From: Pseudomonadota bacterium
GTDB lineage: Bacteria > Pseudomonadota > Alphaproteobacteria > Sphingomonadales > Sphingomonadaceae
Reading direction: 5' to 3'
NCBI GenBank assembly: GCA_023422695.1
Contig: JAFAGN010000195.1
Location: 1 to 5,379 of the forward strand
Length of the DNA stretch: 5,379 nt
The position numbers and the translations under genes were made by a program. Numbering within the stretch: position 1 is the stretch's first letter; every line of letters begins with the position of its first letter. Below, in pieces: positions 5,352 to 5,379 of this stretch. The notes under the pieces are model-generated. The model worked only from the letters and a program-made list of their open reading frames with translations. It was not told where the DNA came from and did no database searches.

Positions 5352-5379
5352 AGCGGCCCCCGCCTGCGCGGGGGCGACG
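5352..5379 (-). repeat. REP-like palindromic element, family B, right unit (at window edge)
   Basis: This is an exact 28-bp inverted copy of the left unit, with its stem at 5356-5363 and 5368-5375 and loop CTGC (GCAG on the minus strand). It reaches the last base of the window, so the homology may continue. The two units could fold separately, or together as one 28-bp stem with a 34-nt loop. The spacer (5318-5351) contains nothing recognisable. Confidence 0.75.

Noticed and set aside
1..5379. CRISPR array, mobile element gene, tRNA, rRNA or defence system
   Set aside because: I saw no spaced identical direct repeats, transposase or integrase motifs, tRNA-like folds or defence-type domains. 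The four genes have well-known folds and similar base composition.

Overview
The window looks like ordinary chromosome from a high-GC alphaproteobacterium, most likely a sphingomonad (Sphingopyxis/Sphingomonas-like). This rests on strong G/C preference at third codon positions, a lipoprotein with a (Thr-Pro)n linker after the lipobox, several Tat signals, and intergenic GC-rich palindromes of a kind I associate with this group. The assignment is inference; no rRNA or other marker is present.

Layout: (1) 1-116 holds a REP-like hairpin at the left edge, then a plausible sigma-70-type promoter. (2) 117-1112 (+) is a classical short-chain dehydrogenase/reductase with an unusual N-terminal twin-arginine signal. 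(3) 1113-1257 is a leader region with a candidate Pho box and a perfect 7-bp hairpin. (4) 1258-3135 (+) is a PhoX/DUF839-family protein, predicted to be a Tat-exported lipoprotein and probably a Ca/Fe-dependent alkaline phosphatase. (5) 3136-3183 is a short convergent gap with a GC-rich inverted repeat. (6) 3184-3837 (-) is a secreted CAP (SCP/YkwD-like) domain protein. (7) 3838-3980 is a divergent promoter region. (8) 3981-5078 (+) is ychF, the conserved Obg-related ATPase. (9) 5079-5379 has no convincing gene. It holds a phased direct repeat, a long interrupted inverted repeat, and two REP-like units facing each other that form a perfect 28-bp inverted repeat running to the right edge.

The three genes left of ychF all encode proteins predicted to leave the cytoplasm. 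PhoX would release phosphate from organic phosphoesters at the cell surface. The SDR and CAP proteins have no clear pathway link to it. ychF is an unrelated housekeeping gene with its own promoter region.

I see no CRISPR, toxin-antitoxin, phage, transposase, tRNA or rRNA, and no convincing undescribed multi-gene system. The most unusual items are the REP-like elements, where two different stem sequences share one architecture, and the apparently Tat-exported NAD(P)-binding SDR.
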